Translations under genes and position numbers: made by a program | Part shown: positions 61,827-64,000 of the stretch, piece by piece | Numbering within the stretch: position 1 is the stretch's first letter | Layout: every line of letters starts with the position of its first letter | The notes under the pieces: model-generated | Database searches by the model: none | Seen by the model: only the letters and a program-made list of their open reading frames with translations | Told to the model about the DNA's origin: nothing | Source of the DNA: Paulinella micropora | Lineage: Eukaryota; Cercozoa; Imbricatea; Euglyphida | Reading direction: 5' to 3' | Length of the DNA: 64,000 bases | Assembly: GCA_009731375.1 (NCBI GenBank) | Contig: BJOX01000030.1 | Location: forward strand, 828,131-892,130

Positions 61827-63672
61827 TCAATCGCTTTTGTTGGCCGGTACCAGGTCGAGCGAACATGTAGAAGTGGCGGCGCTGCGTTGGAACTGCGAAA
61901 CGATGCTTTGCGCGCGGAGGTGGCTTGCAATGAGGGTTGTGGACTGGCCAAAAGGCTGTCTGACCATAGTTGGCGGGTGGCCTTGTTGGTTAGTCCGATA
62001 AACCCGGTTGGGTTTGTGTTTGCCCTCGGTGGCCGGCGGGTTTAGGGCCCGCTTGGCGCGTTGCACGTGTTTGCGGTTCTTCTTGTAGCGGGGGTGGCCA
62101 CCAAGACTACTGTTGAAAGCTGGTCGAACTGGCTTCGGCTTAGGCTTGCGCGCTCCGATAGCGCCAATAGTGTCGATGTGAAGGCAATCGCCGTAGCCAC
62201 ACTTAAACCACACTTGATGTGTCTTGTTGGGGTGAAGCGCTTGCCATGCGAAAATGCCGTCAGGGACATAGTCGAACTGGTTACTGTCGAGTATGGTACG
62301 GTATCTATTGAATACCAAATAGGATCCACACTATGTTTCCCCTTGATGACTAGTTCAGCGAGCTTCCGCCAAACGCGCTCTTTGCATTTGACGCTCGCCA
62401 CACCGTTGATGGCTCCTGATGCGTTGAAGAAAGCGCGATCCAAAGAGTACGGGATGATGAGGCCGCAGTTGCTGAAGTAGTTGAGTTCCGAAAGGATCTC
62501 CTGTCGTAAGTAGCTGTGAAGGCTGGGGTTAATAGCGGATAGCCGAAATGCTGGCTGTGTAGGTAGATCGGAAGGCTTGCTACCTGCGCAGTGTTTAGCT
62601 GTGCAAATACACCATGGTAAATGGGGTGTAAGGCATGCGCTGCGTGAAGCGCGGAAGGCAAAGAGGCCATCAGGGAGATCTTGCCGGGTACCGGCGTCGA
62701 AGTTTAGCTCGCGTTGGAGGTAAGGCTTACCCGTACGTTGTCCGACATCGATCCAATGGGCCAAGTTGTACCAGAGGTAGCGTTGCTGATCCGGGTCAAG
62801 CTTGTCCGTAAGGTAGGCTGTAGCCGCGTTGAGTCCGCCAGAGGAGACGCAACAAATCCAGTCCATGTGCGCGTAAAAGTTGAGCTGCTTCAAAATCTTA
62901 AGGCGCATGTCCGTTCGTAGATCGGGGTTGATGGCAGCAAGACGGAACATACCTGGGTAGATAGGCTGAGGGGCTGGTTCGAGAGGGGCGTACTTCGTTT
63001 CGAGCCATTCCGCTTGTTGTCTTGGCCGGGAACGTAGGTGCATGGCGAGGGATGACGGTGATGTCGTCGCAGTTGAGGAAGACGATGACGATGAAGATGT
63101 GGCCGCAGGTGGTTGGCTACTTGCCGGGTTGGGCGAGTCCGGTTTCGACTCGTCGTCGTCGTCGTCTTTTCTCCGGTACGGAGTCGGCGGTCTGGTGTTA
63201 CAGGCTGTCTTTGAGACTTTAGGTGGAGTAGGTGCAGGCTGCGTGCTTGCAGTACTCTGTGTAGCGGGTGTCGGAGCGGGTACTGATCCCGAAGTGTTGG
63301 TAGGCGTGGGGCCCGAACTAGAGCGTCGAATCCACCCTTGGGAAAGCCGATGCGGTAGTGTCCGCGTGTTTCCAGTGGACTCAGCGTGTGGATCGAGAGG
63401 GGCAGGTTCAGAAGTGCCTCGGCTTGAAGATCCGACTGAGACATCTTCATTTCGCAATAGAACTTGCGAAGGCGTTCTGTAGTTTCGGCTGCCTTCAGAT
63501 TGATCCAGCGGCCCGTGTCTGTATGTTGATCCACCGGTAGTGCCGATTCTGCGTTCCCCGGCGCCCATCTCCGGATGTGGGGATTGGGGTGGTAGTTCAT
63601 CCGTCTGCGAAGGCATGGGAAGCCAGAAGGATAATCTTTCAAACGTTTTTCTCGCGAGTACGGGTTGACCAT
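61827..63672 (-). pseudogene. Gag-like ORFs with duplicated Cys-rich module
   Basis: The main frame is 63616-62042, with a better frame upstream at 63672-63400 (MVNPYSREKRLKDYPSGF). Module 1 (FRLAAINPDLRTDMRLK ... LPDGLFAFRAS ... WCICTAKHC) and module 2 (FRLSAINPSLHSYLRQE ... VPDGIFAWQAL ... WFKCGYGDC) are tandem copies of about 120 residues. The end of module 2 lies in the overlapping frame 62318-61827. A basic tail follows. They are inferred to bind RNA or form the particle. No protease motif was found between here and RT. Confidence 0.6.
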
Positions 63673-63965
63673 GTCATAGTCGCAGGGGGAGGTGCCCGGA
63701 GGTGGACTACGTGGATTTCGCGGCTGAAGCGCTTGCCGGTCTGGCTGGCGATAAGATAAATAGCGATTGAGCTATGATCCACTCCACGTTGTCGTATCGC
63801 TTCCAGTAAAATGTAGTGGGCCATTTTACGTGGGAGGCGTCTGGATTCTGTGGATCGATCCAGTTTGGGCACTGTTGAAGGTAGTTGGTAAGGTTTGTGC
63901 TGTTTCGGCCTCCTAGTGACCATGTACCTTCCTTGACTGTTATTCCTCGCGTTAATCCCTGCCAA
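63639..63965 (-). CDS. N-terminal Gag-like segment, partial
   Basis: RRLPRKMAHYILLEAIRQRG and HHSSIAIYLIASQTGKRFSR-like sequence reads on towards MVNPYSREKR with a frame change near 63670. It probably belongs to the same polyprotein. The window ends before its start is clear. Confidence 0.4.
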   Translation of the reverse strand: MAGINARNNSQGRYMVTRRPKQHKPYQLPSTVPKLDRSTESRRLPRKMAHYILLEAIRQRGVDHSSIAIYLIASQTGKRFSREIHVVHLRAPPPATMTWSTRTREKNV

Positions 63966-64000
63966 TTGTGTTGGAGGATATTGTCGAAGAACTCGTCGTC

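Larger units (their letters stand above)
57839..64000 (-). mobile_element. Decayed Ty3/gypsy-like element, continues beyond window
   Basis: Gag-like module, RT, RNase H and integrase appear in order on the minus strand but with several stops and frameshifts. R at 57273 would be its 3' LTR. The 5' end lies outside. Its Gag-like module is related to that at 13.1-13.8 kb. Confidence 0.85.

Overview
This window is nuclear DNA from a eukaryote. Spliceosomal GT-AG introns of about 50-150 bp, LTR retrotransposons, a tRNA-derived SINE family, Tc1/mariner-like DNA transposons and very dense microsatellites (AAT, GA/CT, GATA, TTC, GAA) all point that way. No RNA gene, operon or prokaryotic signal was seen. 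The species cannot be named from sequence alone; a repeat-rich alga or other protist is my best guess. Coding DNA is GC-rich, while intergenic DNA is AT-rich and full of TTAATATTAA-like motifs. Seven runs of N mark assembly gaps.

Layout. 1-1.3 kb: SINE debris and an LTR-like repeat, here called R. 1.3-12.3 kb: a nearly complete Ty3/gypsy element on the minus strand, inserted in R. 12.7-21.6 kb: decayed Gag and protease plus two large unrecognised ORFs on the plus strand, closed by a polypurine tract and a 385-bp LTR. 22.1-31.4 kb: an area bounded by mariner-like terminal repeats. It holds a multi-exon RING-finger gene (minus), a broken intron-containing DDE transposase (plus) and two MITEs. 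31.9-36.4 kb: a complete 11-exon ZIP metal transporter of the LIV-1 type (minus), whose largest intron holds a nest of SINEs. 36.5-44.1 kb: SINEs, a 1.06-kb inverted duplication, a transposase fragment, a MITE, a solo LTR and a huge TTC tract. 44.1-48.0 kb: a 3.9-kb DNA transposon with 43-bp inverted ends and two ORFs. 48.2-51.9 kb: a transposase remnant and a multi-exon gene with a RanBP2-like finger. 52.9-57.3 kb: a second copy of R, interrupted by a 3.7-kb transposon with TA target duplications. 57.3-64 kb: a decayed Ty3-like element (minus) continuing past the window edge.

The clearest results come from comparing the window with itself. The two R copies serve as empty sites for each other's insertions, which fixes the ends and target duplications of both the Ty3 element (GATT) and the mariner-like element (TA). 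Two host-like genes, ZIP and RING, can be largely assembled from phase-consistent exons, many too short to stand out as ORFs. In the RING gene, and apparently in the RanBP2-finger gene and the transposase, introns consist largely of microsatellite.
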